From contig QHBT01000043.1 of the NCBI GenBank assembly GCA_003244185.1, forward strand, positions 62,001 through 126,000: a DNA stretch of 64,000 nucleotides. The letters run 5' to 3'. Under the pieces are notes generated by a model. It did not search any database and was not told the DNA's origin. It saw nothing but the letters and a program-made list of their open reading frames with translations. Source of the stretch: Candidatus Dormiibacter spiritus (GTDB lineage Bacteria; Chloroflexota; Dormibacteria; Dormibacterales; Dormibacteraceae). A program made the translations under genes and the position numbers. Below are positions 33,518-41,401 of this stretch, piece by piece. Positions within the stretch are counted from its first letter, which is position 1. Every line of letters starts with the position of its first letter.

Positions 33518-34345
33518 ATGAACGCAACGACTGTTACGATCCTCGGCGCGCTGGCCGGACTCACCATTTTCCTGGGCCTGCCAGTGGCCCGCCTCCGGGC
33601 GCTCAGCCGCCAGAGCCAGGGCTTCCTGAACGCTGTTGCCACCGGCGTGCTGATCTTCCTGCTGGTGGACATCCTGGGCAAGGCTGTCGAACCCATACAT
33701 TCAGCCCTGAGCGCCGCCCACAGGGGCAATGCCACAACCCTGTTGGGGTTGGTCGCCATCTATGCAGTTGGCGTGGCCACCGGCCTGCTCGGACTGGTCT
33801 ACTTCAACCGGGCGGTCCTGAGCCGCATCCGTCGCTTCCGGCTGGACGGCCCTGGCGCGGCTGTGGCGGCTGCCCTCCCCGTCGCTCCGACGGCGCGGAG
33901 CCTGGCTCTGATGATCGCGTGCGGTCTGGGTCTGCACAACTTCAGCGAGGGCCTGGCCATCGGCCAATCAGCCGCCAGCGGCGCCCTCGCCTTCACTGGC
34001 GTGCTGATGGTTGGCTTCGGCCTTCACAACATCACTGAGGGATTTGGCGTGGCGGCGCCCATGGCGGGCGAGGAGCAGCGGCCCAGCTGGGGCTTCCTCG
34101 GCCTGGCCGGGCTGATTGGCGGCGGTCCTACCTTCCTCGGCACCGTCGTCGGTTATCACGTCGTCTCCGACTACGCGTTCGTGCTGTTTCTGGCCCTGGC
34201 TGCCGGCGCTCTGATCTACGTGATCAACGAGATGTTCATCATCTGCCGCCGGCTCACCACGCAGTCCTGGCTGGCGCCGGGACTGCTCGTGGGCTTCCTT
34301 GCCGGCTTTGCCACTGACCTCTTTCTGACCTATCACGGCGGCTAG
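33518..34345 (+). CDS. ZIP family metal transporter
   Basis: A 275-residue ZIP-family importer (Zn/Fe/Mn) with eight hydrophobic segments. The metal-transport motif in helix 4 is GLHNFSEGLAIG near residue 132 and helix 5 has GFGLHNITEGFGV near 167; both keep the H-N-x-x-E-G pattern. The loop before it lacks an obvious histidine cluster. It follows ctaA by 45 bases that hold a palindrome and a strong hairpin, and is convergent with the photolyase gene. Confidence 0.9.
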   Translation: MNATTVTILGALAGLTIFLGLPVARLRALSRQSQGFLNAVATGVLIFLLVDILGKAVEPIHSALSAAHRGNATTLLGLVAIYAVGVATGLLGLVYFNRAVLSRIRRFRLDGPGAAVAAALPVAPTARSLALMIACGLGLHNFSEGLAIGQSAASGALAFTGVLMVGFGLHNITEGFGVAAPMAGEEQRPSWGFLGLAGLIGGGPTFLGTVVGYHVVSDYAFVLFLALAAGALIYVINEMFIICRRLTTQSWLAPGLLVGFLAGFATDLFLTYHGG

Positions 34346-34460
34346 CGCCCAGCCGGCAGACCGAGCAGCTGGGGATCGAACGACTTGGGCGTCGCTTGAC
34401 TGTCGTCGGCCGGGCGAGTTGAGTCGGCCCCCCGGGGCAGCTTTGGTGGCGCGGCTGCCA

Positions 34461-35777
34461 TCAGCGGATTCGGTGGCGGAAGTCGCGGGCCGCTTCGGCG
34501 TGATCGACGATGCGGGGCGGGTAATCGAGCGGCGGGTTGATCAGCGGATTCCGCAGCCAGGGCTCATGGATGTCCCGATCGTCGAGGGCGGCGAGCTCAG
34601 GGACGTACCGTCTGACGTAGACGCCGCGCGGGTCGAAGCGCCGGGCCTGAAGCGTCGGGTTGAAGATGCGGTAGGGGCGGCTGTCCGTGCCGGTCCCGGC
34701 CACCCACTGCCAGTTGAGCGAATTGTTGGCGACGTCGGCGTCGACCAGCAGGTCCATGAAGTGGGCGGCGCCGTCTCGCCAGTCGATGCCGAGATCCTTG
34801 GTCAGGAAGGAGGCGACCAGAAGTCGCGCTCGGTTGTTCAGCCAGCCCTCCTCGCGAAGCTGGCGCATGGCTGCGTCGATGACCGGATAGCCCGTGCGGC
34901 CCTGCTGCCAGGCGGACAGCAGAAGGTCGTCGTGGCGCCACCCGCCGCGGGGCCGGAAGTCCTCCCGGCCGAGGTTGGGAAAGGCCGCCGTGAGTTGATA
35001 AGCGAAGTCGCGCCAGCAGAGCTGCCGGGCATAGGTCTCCGCGCCCCGCTCGAGCGCGCGGACCGCCACCTCGAGCGGCGAGAGACAGCCGAAGTGAAGG
35101 TCGGCGCTGAGGCGAGAGGTCTGCGCGCCCAACTGATCGTGGAGTTCGCCGTAGCTGTCGATGGGGCCGGCGAGCCACCGTTCCAGCCGCTCCCGCGCGG
35201 CCGACTCTCCTCCCCTGAGCAGGTCAGGCGAGCTGTCAGCTGTGGCTTCTGGCTCTGAGGAGGCCAGCCCGCTCACGAAGGTGTGAGGCCGCGGCGCAGA
35301 CCCAACCTCACGCCAGCGCTGCGCCCGCCAGCGCCGGTAGTAGGGGGTAAAGACAGTGAAAGGGCCTCCTTCGCCGGTCGTCAGCTCGCCCGGCGGAACC
35401 ACGGTAACGCCGGGGAAGAGCCTGAACTCGATTCCTGCATCTCGACAGGCGGTCGCCAGCGCGCCTTCGCGCCGCCGGGCATAGGCAGTCACGCCGGCGC
35501 TGAGCCAGACCGTCTTCGCATCCGCCTCGCGGGCGGCGCGCAGCGTCTCGTCCACGATGTCGCCGCGCCGCAGCAGGAGGGCACCGCCGAGCGCTGAGTC
35601 CAGGTCCCTCAGCGATTCCCGGAGCAACTGGCTGCGGTTGGGGCTGGCAAACCGGGCCAGCCCGCGGTCGTGGACGAACAGCGGCAGGACTGCGTCGAAG
35701 CAGCGACAGGCCGCGGACAGGGCGGGGTTGTCGTGCCGGCGCAGATCGGCGGTGAAGAGGACGCAGCCGGTCGACAT
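34461..35777 (-). CDS. Cryptochrome/deoxyribodipyrimidine photolyase family protein
   Basis: A 438-residue flavoprotein of the photolyase family, which repairs UV-induced pyrimidine dimers with light. An N-terminal antenna-type Rossmann domain (LFTADLRRHDNPAL at 7-20) precedes the helical FAD domain with GYPVIDAAMRQL, GWLNNRARLLVASFLTKDL and NNSLNWQWVAGTG near residues 290-360. The last block, with its W-W spaced pattern, indicates a class I CPD-type enzyme. It is the last gene of the pxpBC operon and overlaps the preceding gene by one base (TGATG-type junction). Confidence 0.92.
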   Translation of the reverse strand: MSTGCVLFTADLRRHDNPALSAACRCFDAVLPLFVHDRGLARFASPNRSQLLRESLRDLDSALGGALLLRRGDIVDETLRAAREADAKTVWLSAGVTAYARRREGALATACRDAGIEFRLFPGVTVVPPGELTTGEGGPFTVFTPYYRRWRAQRWREVGSAPRPHTFVSGLASSEPEATADSSPDLLRGGESAARERLERWLAGPIDSYGELHDQLGAQTSRLSADLHFGCLSPLEVAVRALERGAETYARQLCWRDFAYQLTAAFPNLGREDFRPRGGWRHDDLLLSAWQQGRTGYPVIDAAMRQLREEGWLNNRARLLVASFLTKDLGIDWRDGAAHFMDLLVDADVANNSLNWQWVAGTGTDSRPYRIFNPTLQARRFDPRGVYVRRYVPELAALDDRDIHEPWLRNPLINPPLDYPPRIVDHAEAARDFRHRIR

Positions 35778-36763
35778 CAGCGCGCTTTCAGCGCGCCGTA
35801 CATCCCAATTCCCACGGCGACCAACCCGTATACAGCCCGCCTGAGACGGGACGGCTGCGGCGTCAGAACGTCAGCTCCCGCGCTGACTGCCGGGTCTCCG
35901 TTCCGCAACGGATGCGACGCGCGATCCGCCGCCAGCACGGCGTTCACCTCACACCCGATCATCACTATCGTGCCCAGGAAAAAGAAAAAGGCCAGCAGCA
36001 CGAAGAGCAGCGCAAAGTTCTTCCCGTACTGGTTGAGCCCTGGATTGAGCTTGGCGTAGAGCGGGAAGAGCAGCGTCAGCAGCTCGAAGCCGACGCCGGC
36101 GACGACGGCGCCGGGCCAGATGATGCTCCAGCTGAGCGGTCGGTTCGGCACCACCCGGTAAATGATCAGGAACAGCACGAAGCCGGAGACCACTCCGAGC
36201 ACCACCTGAATGACGTAGGCCGCCACACCCTGGTTGAGGGCGAACGGCACCTGAGGCAGCGAGTAGATGAGGGGCAGCAAGGCGGACGTGCCAACCGCTA
36301 CTACCGCGACGACTGTGAAGACAAGCATCATGACCAAGGACATGAGCTTCTGCGGCACGGGGTCACGGCGCCGGCACTTGAACGCCTGGTCGAAGGCCGC
36401 CTCCATGGCGCCGAACAGGTTCGAGGCCGTGTAGAGAAAGCCGAGCAGGGCCGCAACGGCTATCAGTCCGCTCCGTTCTTGAAGCGCCGCCAGCGCAGCC
36501 TCGGCCTGTTGGCGCGATTGGAGATCGCCGGGGATAATCTGGACTGCGAGCTGATCGATAGCGTTCGCGCTGACGTGCAGCTGGCCCAGGATGAAGCCGG
36601 CCACGGCGGCCAGCGCCAATACGACTGGAAAGATGGCGCTCAGGGCGTTCCAAGCAATGATGGTGGCCCAGTTGGGTCCGTCGTCGTGGTTGATGTACTT
36701 GTCGAGCACGCGGGCGGGGAACGTGGCGAGCACCCCAGCCAACATCCGCTTCGCCCCTTCCAT
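35777..36763 (-). CDS. YihY/BrkB family membrane protein
   Basis: A 328-residue integral membrane protein of the YihY/BrkB family with about six transmembrane helices. Family marks are ATIIAWNALSAIFPVVLALAAV near residue 32 and the polar central loop, followed by SGFVLFLIIYRVVPNRPLSW. Function of the family is not established (permease-like or efflux roles are proposed). It lies 28 bases after the CoA-transferase and overlaps the photolyase start by one base. Confidence 0.88.
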   Translation of the reverse strand: MEGAKRMLAGVLATFPARVLDKYINHDDGPNWATIIAWNALSAIFPVVLALAAVAGFILGQLHVSANAIDQLAVQIIPGDLQSRQQAEAALAALQERSGLIAVAALLGFLYTASNLFGAMEAAFDQAFKCRRRDPVPQKLMSLVMMLVFTVVAVVAVGTSALLPLIYSLPQVPFALNQGVAAYVIQVVLGVVSGFVLFLIIYRVVPNRPLSWSIIWPGAVVAGVGFELLTLLFPLYAKLNPGLNQYGKNFALLFVLLAFFFFLGTIVMIGCEVNAVLAADRASHPLRNGDPAVSAGADVLTPQPSRLRRAVYGLVAVGIGMYGALKAR

Positions 36764-36791
36764 AAGCTGCTCGAAACGTACCCGACCGGGC

Positions 36792-37991
36792 CTACCGCTC
36801 CGGCGAGCTGATCACTTGCTGCTCGCGCAGGTGGCGCAGCTCTTCTTCGCTGTATCCGAGCAATTCCAGAACTGCCAGCGTGTGTTCTCCCAGCAGCGGT
36901 GCCGAGCTGTCGCGGCAAGGGGGCGTCGTCGCCAGCCGCATCGGCGAGCCGAGCTGGCGGACAGTGCCAAGGGTGGGGTGGATGCCTTCCCAGAAGTAGC
37001 CCCGAGCATTGAGATGGGGGTCTGCGTAGACCTGGGCGATGTCCTGGATGGGCGCGCAGGGCACTCCTGCGGCCTCCAGCACCTCCAGCCAGTGCGCCAC
37101 CGGCGCGGTCGTGGTGACCGCCTCGATCTGCGCGATCAGCTCTGAGCGATCCTCGAACCGACCGGCGTTGGTGGCGTAGCGCTCGTTGTCGAGCAGCGGC
37201 TCGAGACCCAGGGCGTGGCAGAAGGCCGGCCAGTTCCGCGGGGTGGTGGCGCCGATCGTCACCCAGCCGTCGGCCGCCCGAACCGCCTGGTAGGGAGCGT
37301 TGTTCTGGTGCGCGGAGCCGTTTGGGCCAGGAACCTCCCCTGTCGCAAAATACTGGCCCGCCTCCCAGATGGTGAGGGAGACGCCGGCTTCCAAGAGGGA
37401 GACGTCGATGAACTGGCCCTGACCGGTCTGATCTCGCGCTCGCAGAGCGGAGACGGCGGCCAGCGCACCGTACAGAGCACAGACCAGATCACAGATAGGC
37501 ACACCCACCTTGAGCGGATCGCCACCAACCTCGCCTGTGATGCTCATCAGTCCAGAACGGGCCTGGGCCATGATGTCCAGCCCGGCCAGCGGCGCCAGCG
37601 GACCGTCCTGACCCCAGCCCGACACCGCCACGTAAATCAGTCCTCGGTTGATCTCGGCCAGGCGGGCATGGTCCAGCTCCAACCGAGCCATTGTCCCCGG
37701 GCGAAGGTTCTCGACCACCACGTCGGCGCTCTCGACCAAACGCCTGAACACTGCCTTGCCGGCCGCGGGCTTCAGATCCAGGGCCAGCGAGCGCTTGTTG
37801 CGGTTCAGGCGCAGGAAGGGCGAGCTCTGGTCTCCCAGAAAAGGCCCTGCCTGGCGAACCTCATCGCCGCCCGCCGGGTTCTCCACCTTGATCACCTCGG
37901 CGCCCAAGTCGGCCAGCTGCATGGTGCAGAAGGGAGCGGCCATGTAGTTGCCTACCTCGACCACTCGGATGCCCTCCAGCGGACCGTGCAT
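36792..37991 (-). CDS. CaiB/BaiF family (class III) CoA-transferase
   Basis: A 399-residue class III CoA-transferase with catalytic aspartate D168 in VPICDLVCAL, RNKRSLALDLKPAAG near residue 65 and VVVENLRPGTMARL near 91. It differs from the three CoA-transferases of the first 16 kb. It starts on the stop codon of pxpC (one-base overlap), a contextual link between a biotin-carboxylase-like cyclic amide pathway and CoA-ester formation. Substrate unknown. Confidence 0.92.
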   Translation of the reverse strand: MHGPLEGIRVVEVGNYMAAPFCTMQLADLGAEVIKVENPAGGDEVRQAGPFLGDQSSPFLRLNRNKRSLALDLKPAAGKAVFRRLVESADVVVENLRPGTMARLELDHARLAEINRGLIYVAVSGWGQDGPLAPLAGLDIMAQARSGLMSITGEVGGDPLKVGVPICDLVCALYGALAAVSALRARDQTGQGQFIDVSLLEAGVSLTIWEAGQYFATGEVPGPNGSAHQNNAPYQAVRAADGWVTIGATTPRNWPAFCHALGLEPLLDNERYATNAGRFEDRSELIAQIEAVTTTAPVAHWLEVLEAAGVPCAPIQDIAQVYADPHLNARGYFWEGIHPTLGTVRQLGSPMRLATTPPCRDSSAPLLGEHTLAVLELLGYSEEELRHLREQQVISSPER

Positions 37992-38944
37992 CAGCGGATT
38001 CGGTCCAGTGCCGCCCAGCGGCTGCGGTACTCGGCTTGGGCGGTCTCGACGCGCGTCTCGCGAAAGCGCAGAGACTCACCTGGCAGCAACTGGGCGGCCA
38101 GGGTCAGATCGCAGCGGGCAACTCCGCCCACCACCGGATAGCCGCCTGCGGTCTGGCCGTCGGCCATGAGTAGGATGGGCTGACCTGACTGCGGCAGCTG
38201 GATGCAGCCGGAGGTCAACCCGAACGAGACGACATCGGCGCCGGTGGTGGGCAGCTGGGGTCCTTGGAGGCGGTAGCCCATGCGGTCGGCGTCGGAACTT
38301 ACAGTCCAGGGCTGCCCGAAGAGCAAACGCTTGCCAGCCGCTTTGATGCGGCCCAGCTGCGGGCCGGCCACTGTCATCAGCTCCGGCTCGGTCGAATACG
38401 GAGGCCGGTAGGGCTGAGGCAGCTCCCGGCCGGCTACCAGCGGACGCGGCGCAGAGCCTGCGCGGTGGAGGACGTCCTCTCGCTTCAGCGGCCGGCCCTG
38501 CAGGCCACCCCTGCCGATGAGGACGTAGGTTGCCGCGGAGCCCAGCCAGCGGTCGGCCGCCAGCCCGCCGGCCACCGCCACATAGGCGCGGGCACCCCAG
38601 CGCCGGCCGCCGAAGCTCAGCCGGTCACCGGGAGCGCAGAAGAGGCCTGTCCAGCCGGGGACCGCGCGTCCGTTCAGGGTGGGCTCGAAGTCAGCTCCCG
38701 TGACAGCCAGGACGCAGCGGTCGAGGATCTCTAGCGTCGGACCTGTGAGGGCGCATTCCAGCGCCGCAGCACCTGCGGGGTTGCCCACCAGCAGATTCGC
38801 CGCCGCCAGCGCAAAGCGATCCATGGCGCCGCCTGGCGGAACTCCGGCGATGCGCCGGCCCGGCCGGCCCAGGTCCTGGATCGCGCTGAACACTCCCGGC
38901 TGCTCGACCTTGAACTGCGGCGCCTGGTCGCCTGTCTCGTTCAC
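37991..38944 (-). CDS. pxpC: 5-oxoprolinase subunit C (biotin-dependent carboxyltransferase-like)
   Basis: A 317-residue protein of the KipA/PxpC (urea amidolyase carboxyltransferase-like) family, which with PxpB and PxpA opens 5-oxoproline to glutamate. Marks are VFSAIQDLGRPGR near residue 19, VPPGGAMDRFALAAANLLVGN near 36 and GLTSGCIQLPQSGQPILLMADGQTAGGYP near 250. It overlaps pxpB by 4 bases. PxpA is missing from this operon, so the third partner must lie elsewhere or the complex differs. Confidence 0.9.
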   Translation of the reverse strand: MNETGDQAPQFKVEQPGVFSAIQDLGRPGRRIAGVPPGGAMDRFALAAANLLVGNPAGAAALECALTGPTLEILDRCVLAVTGADFEPTLNGRAVPGWTGLFCAPGDRLSFGGRRWGARAYVAVAGGLAADRWLGSAATYVLIGRGGLQGRPLKREDVLHRAGSAPRPLVAGRELPQPYRPPYSTEPELMTVAGPQLGRIKAAGKRLLFGQPWTVSSDADRMGYRLQGPQLPTTGADVVSFGLTSGCIQLPQSGQPILLMADGQTAGGYPVVGGVARCDLTLAAQLLPGESLRFRETRVETAQAEYRSRWAALDRIR

Positions 38945-39621
38945 GCCGGGAAGAACCTTATGCGGTCGCCGGTGCGCAGCAGGCAGGGCGGATCCGAGTT
39001 GGGCAGGAAGACCTTGACGTCAGTGCGGCCGATCAGGTGCCAGCCGCCCGGCGAGGGCAGCGGGTAGATGCCTGTCTGGGCGGTGGCGATGGCGACGGAG
39101 CCGGGCGGTACCTGCTTGCGCGGCACCTTTCGCCGGGGCAGTCGCAGGCGCTCAGGGAGCGGACCCAAGAACGCCCAGCCGGGCACGAAGCCGACCATGA
39201 AGCAGCGGTAGGTGGTTTCCGAGTGCAGCCTGATCAGCTCCTTCACCGGCAGCTCCAGCGTCTGGGCAGTCTCCGCCAGGTCGGGGCCGTCATAGAAGAC
39301 GGGTATGCGGTGCAGCCGGCCCGGCGGCACGCTGTCGGCGCGGGTGCCGGAGAGCTTCTGGACTGCGGCGGTGAGGCCCCTGGCGGTGATCTGCTCGGGG
39401 TCGTAGTGCACCACAACGCTGGCGTACCCGGCTATGGCCTCTCTGACGTCGCGGCGAGCCTGGAGGAGTTGGGCCAGCTTGATCGCCCGGCTGTTGAGCG
39501 CAGTGTCGACGCGCTGGCCCAGCTCCACGTAGAGGGCAGCGTCGCCCAGTGGGGTGATCTTGAAGCGGCGGCTGCTGCGGCCGGACTTGGCTTGGGTCTC
39601 GGCCTCCTTGGCGCGGGGCAC
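38941..39621 (-). CDS. pxpB: 5-oxoprolinase subunit B (KipI/PxpB family)
   Basis: A 226-residue cyclophilin-like-domain protein of the allophanate hydrolase subunit 1/KipI family. The C-terminal half carries the family's strongest blocks: FMVGFVPGWAFLG near residue 139, VPPGSVAIA and QTGIYPLPSPGGWHLIGRT. The N-terminal 15 residues are charged and non-conserved; an internal start is possible. It is the first gene of the five-gene operon pxpB-pxpC-CoA-transferase-BrkB-photolyase. Confidence 0.9.
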   Translation of the reverse strand: MPRAKEAETQAKSGRSSRRFKITPLGDAALYVELGQRVDTALNSRAIKLAQLLQARRDVREAIAGYASVVVHYDPEQITARGLTAAVQKLSGTRADSVPPGRLHRIPVFYDGPDLAETAQTLELPVKELIRLHSETTYRCFMVGFVPGWAFLGPLPERLRLPRRKVPRKQVPPGSVAIATAQTGIYPLPSPGGWHLIGRTDVKVFLPNSDPPCLLRTGDRIRFFPA

Positions 39622-39702
39622 GTGACAAGGATGGCGCAGTCGAGGAGAGGCCGCCGCCGCGCGGGCCGAGAGCTTGCCTAATGCGCCCCGTGACCACCGA
39701 CG

Positions 39703-39718
39703 CTGAGCGACCGCTCAG
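39703..39718. promoter_or_regulatory. Palindrome in the pxpB / lipoprotein divergent region
   Basis: CTGAGCG-AC-CGCTCAG is a perfect 7-base inverted repeat with a 2-base centre, too tight for an RNA hairpin loop but suitable for a dimeric DNA-binding protein. It sits about 30 bases upstream of the TACCCT box of the lipoprotein gene. Confidence 0.4.
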
Positions 39719-39747
39719 GGACCGGGCGTTCGAGATATACCCGCGGT

Positions 39748-39753
39748 TACCCT
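39748..39753 (+). promoter_or_regulatory. -10 element (TACCCT) of a leaderless promoter
   Basis: TACCCT is followed by 6 bases and the GTG at 39760 of the PHB-depolymerase-like gene. Confidence 0.4.
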
Positions 39754-39759
39754 GACGGT

Positions 39760-40746
39760 GTGGGGCGGCTGACAGGGCCGTGGCAAGTCGTCAGTGTGCT
39801 AGCGGTACTTCTGGCCGGTTGCACAGGTCAGCAGGCCGCGCCGGGTTCGGCAGCACCTCGAGCGCAGCCTTCGACCACCGCGGCGCTCAGGTCTCCAGGC
39901 TGCGGGAAGGTGGCCCCCACGCCGGCTGGCGCCGACCGGTCGTACAGCATCCCGATCGCTCCGACTCTCGCCAACGGGGCTGCTGAACGGACGGCCATCG
40001 TCCATATTCCGGCCGGCTACCGCCCCGAAGTGCCGGCTCCGCTGATCGTGGAATTCCATGGCGCCGGCCCCGCCGCTACGGCCGCCGACTATGAGCAGGG
40101 CTCGCCCCTCCGCCAGATATCGGACAGCAAGGGCTTCATCGACGTATTCCCGCAGGGCCTCCGCGCCCCCAACGGCAACCTCGCCTGGAACGCCTACGGT
40201 CCGGTCCTGGTCAAGATTGCCGAGATCCCCTTTGTGGACAGGCTCCTCGACACGATCGAGAGGGAATACTGCGTCGACGCCGGCCGCGTCTACGCGAGCG
40301 GCGCCTCCAACGGCGGCAACATGGTCAACTACCTCGCCTGCCGTGACGCGAGCCGGTTCGCCGCAGTGGCTCCGGTGGTGGGACCGATGTTCGGTCAGGA
40401 CGACGGGCCGTGCCGCCCCTCCCGGCCGGTGCCGATCATCGACCTTCACAGCGTCAACGATCTCCTCGTGCCCTATGGCGGCCATCCAGGACCGCCGGCC
40501 TACGACTTCCCCCTACCAGCCGTGCCCGACTGGCTGGAGGGTTGGGCCCAGCTGGATGGCTGCCGCTCTGCGCCCCCCGCGACGGCCGGCGCAGACGGCG
40601 TCCAGGTGCGAAGCTGGAGCGCCTGCCGAGGCGGCGCTCGGATCGTCACCTACGCCACCCTGGCTGGGCATGGCTGGCCGCAGAGCCTCGATGGACGACC
40701 GGCCGCCGAGACTGTGTGGGGATTCCTGTCCTCGTATCGCCTTTAG
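39760..40746 (+). CDS. PHB depolymerase/feruloyl esterase-family lipoprotein
   Basis: A 328-residue secreted esterase of the LpqC/poly(3-hydroxybutyrate) depolymerase family. The N-terminus has a hydrophobic segment and lipobox LLAGC near residues 17-21, followed by a Ser/Pro/Ala linker, so it is a membrane-anchored lipoprotein. The nucleophile elbow is GASNGG near residue 182, a likely acid lies in NDLLVPYGGH, and the histidine in GHGWPQS near 300. Substrate could be a polyester or a feruloyl/acetyl ester of plant polymers. GTG at 39760 is supported by TACCCT 6 bases upstream. Confidence 0.88.
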   Translation: MGRLTGPWQVVSVLAVLLAGCTGQQAAPGSAAPRAQPSTTAALRSPGCGKVAPTPAGADRSYSIPIAPTLANGAAERTAIVHIPAGYRPEVPAPLIVEFHGAGPAATAADYEQGSPLRQISDSKGFIDVFPQGLRAPNGNLAWNAYGPVLVKIAEIPFVDRLLDTIEREYCVDAGRVYASGASNGGNMVNYLACRDASRFAAVAPVVGPMFGQDDGPCRPSRPVPIIDLHSVNDLLVPYGGHPGPPAYDFPLPAVPDWLEGWAQLDGCRSAPPATAGADGVQVRSWSACRGGARIVTYATLAGHGWPQSLDGRPAAETVWGFLSSYRL

Positions 40747-40768
40747 GCCCGGCCTTTCAGGATTGACG

Positions 40769-41176
40769 TCAGTCGGCGCGCGGTCGCTCGGCCTCGGCTA
40801 ATCCGGGCTGCTGATAGATGCCCAACACGTTCCCCGCGGGGTCGCGGAACCAGGCCACTTTCTCCTGCGCGTTCTCGTCCACCGGCTGCACGATCTCGCC
40901 GCCAGCGGCTTTGATCGCGGCCACAGCGGCGCCGGCGCTCGCGACCATGACAGAGACCACCAGGCCGGGCTCGGTCGCCGCCGGTCGGCCCAGCACCCAC
41001 ATTCCGCTGACTCCTCCGACGGTGTCATCGAAGGCGACTCGGCCGCCGTCGTCGTGCCGAATCGCCCAGCCGAAGGCCCGGTGGTAGAAGTCGGCAGAGC
41101 GGGAGATGTCGGCCGCGGGTATCTCGATGTAGCAGATCTTGCCGGTTCGATAGAGCGGCTGCGCCGAGCTGGTCAT
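40769..41176 (-). CDS. VOC family protein
   Basis: A 135-residue glyoxalase-fold protein with KICYIEIPAADISRSADFYHRAFGW near residue 12 and the closing strand AWFRDPAGNVLGIYQQ. Members of this subgroup occur widely without known substrate. The ATG at 41176 has a GGAGGGG ribosome-binding sequence 5 bases upstream, which rules out the longer upstream reading. It is convergent with the lipoprotein gene and separated from folC by about 225 bases of apparently empty sequence. Confidence 0.87.
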   Translation of the reverse strand: MTSSAQPLYRTGKICYIEIPAADISRSADFYHRAFGWAIRHDDGGRVAFDDTVGGVSGMWVLGRPAATEPGLVVSVMVASAGAAVAAIKAAGGEIVQPVDENAQEKVAWFRDPAGNVLGIYQQPGLAEAERPRAD

Positions 41177-41401
41177 ATTGTCCCCTCCACGATAAAACGT
41201 TGTGTTCTCCCGCGGATTCAGCCCCAGAGAGATGGCTCCGTCAGCCCAGTGCTGCATGAAACCGCGCCGTCAGAGCGCTATCCCCGGCGTTCCTACTTCC
41301 TTGCTCAGGCCGGCTCGAATCCACATTTGGCGAGAGGCGGACCCCCTCGAAACCGACCCTCAACCACCAGGGTTGGACGTGTCGGCAGTCGACCCCACCC
41401 C

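Noticed and set aside
41177-41401. Gap between folC and a VOC gene
   Set aside because: Only a weak CAACC/GGTTG stem near 41366 and the VOC promoter/ribosome-binding site were seen; no gene supported.
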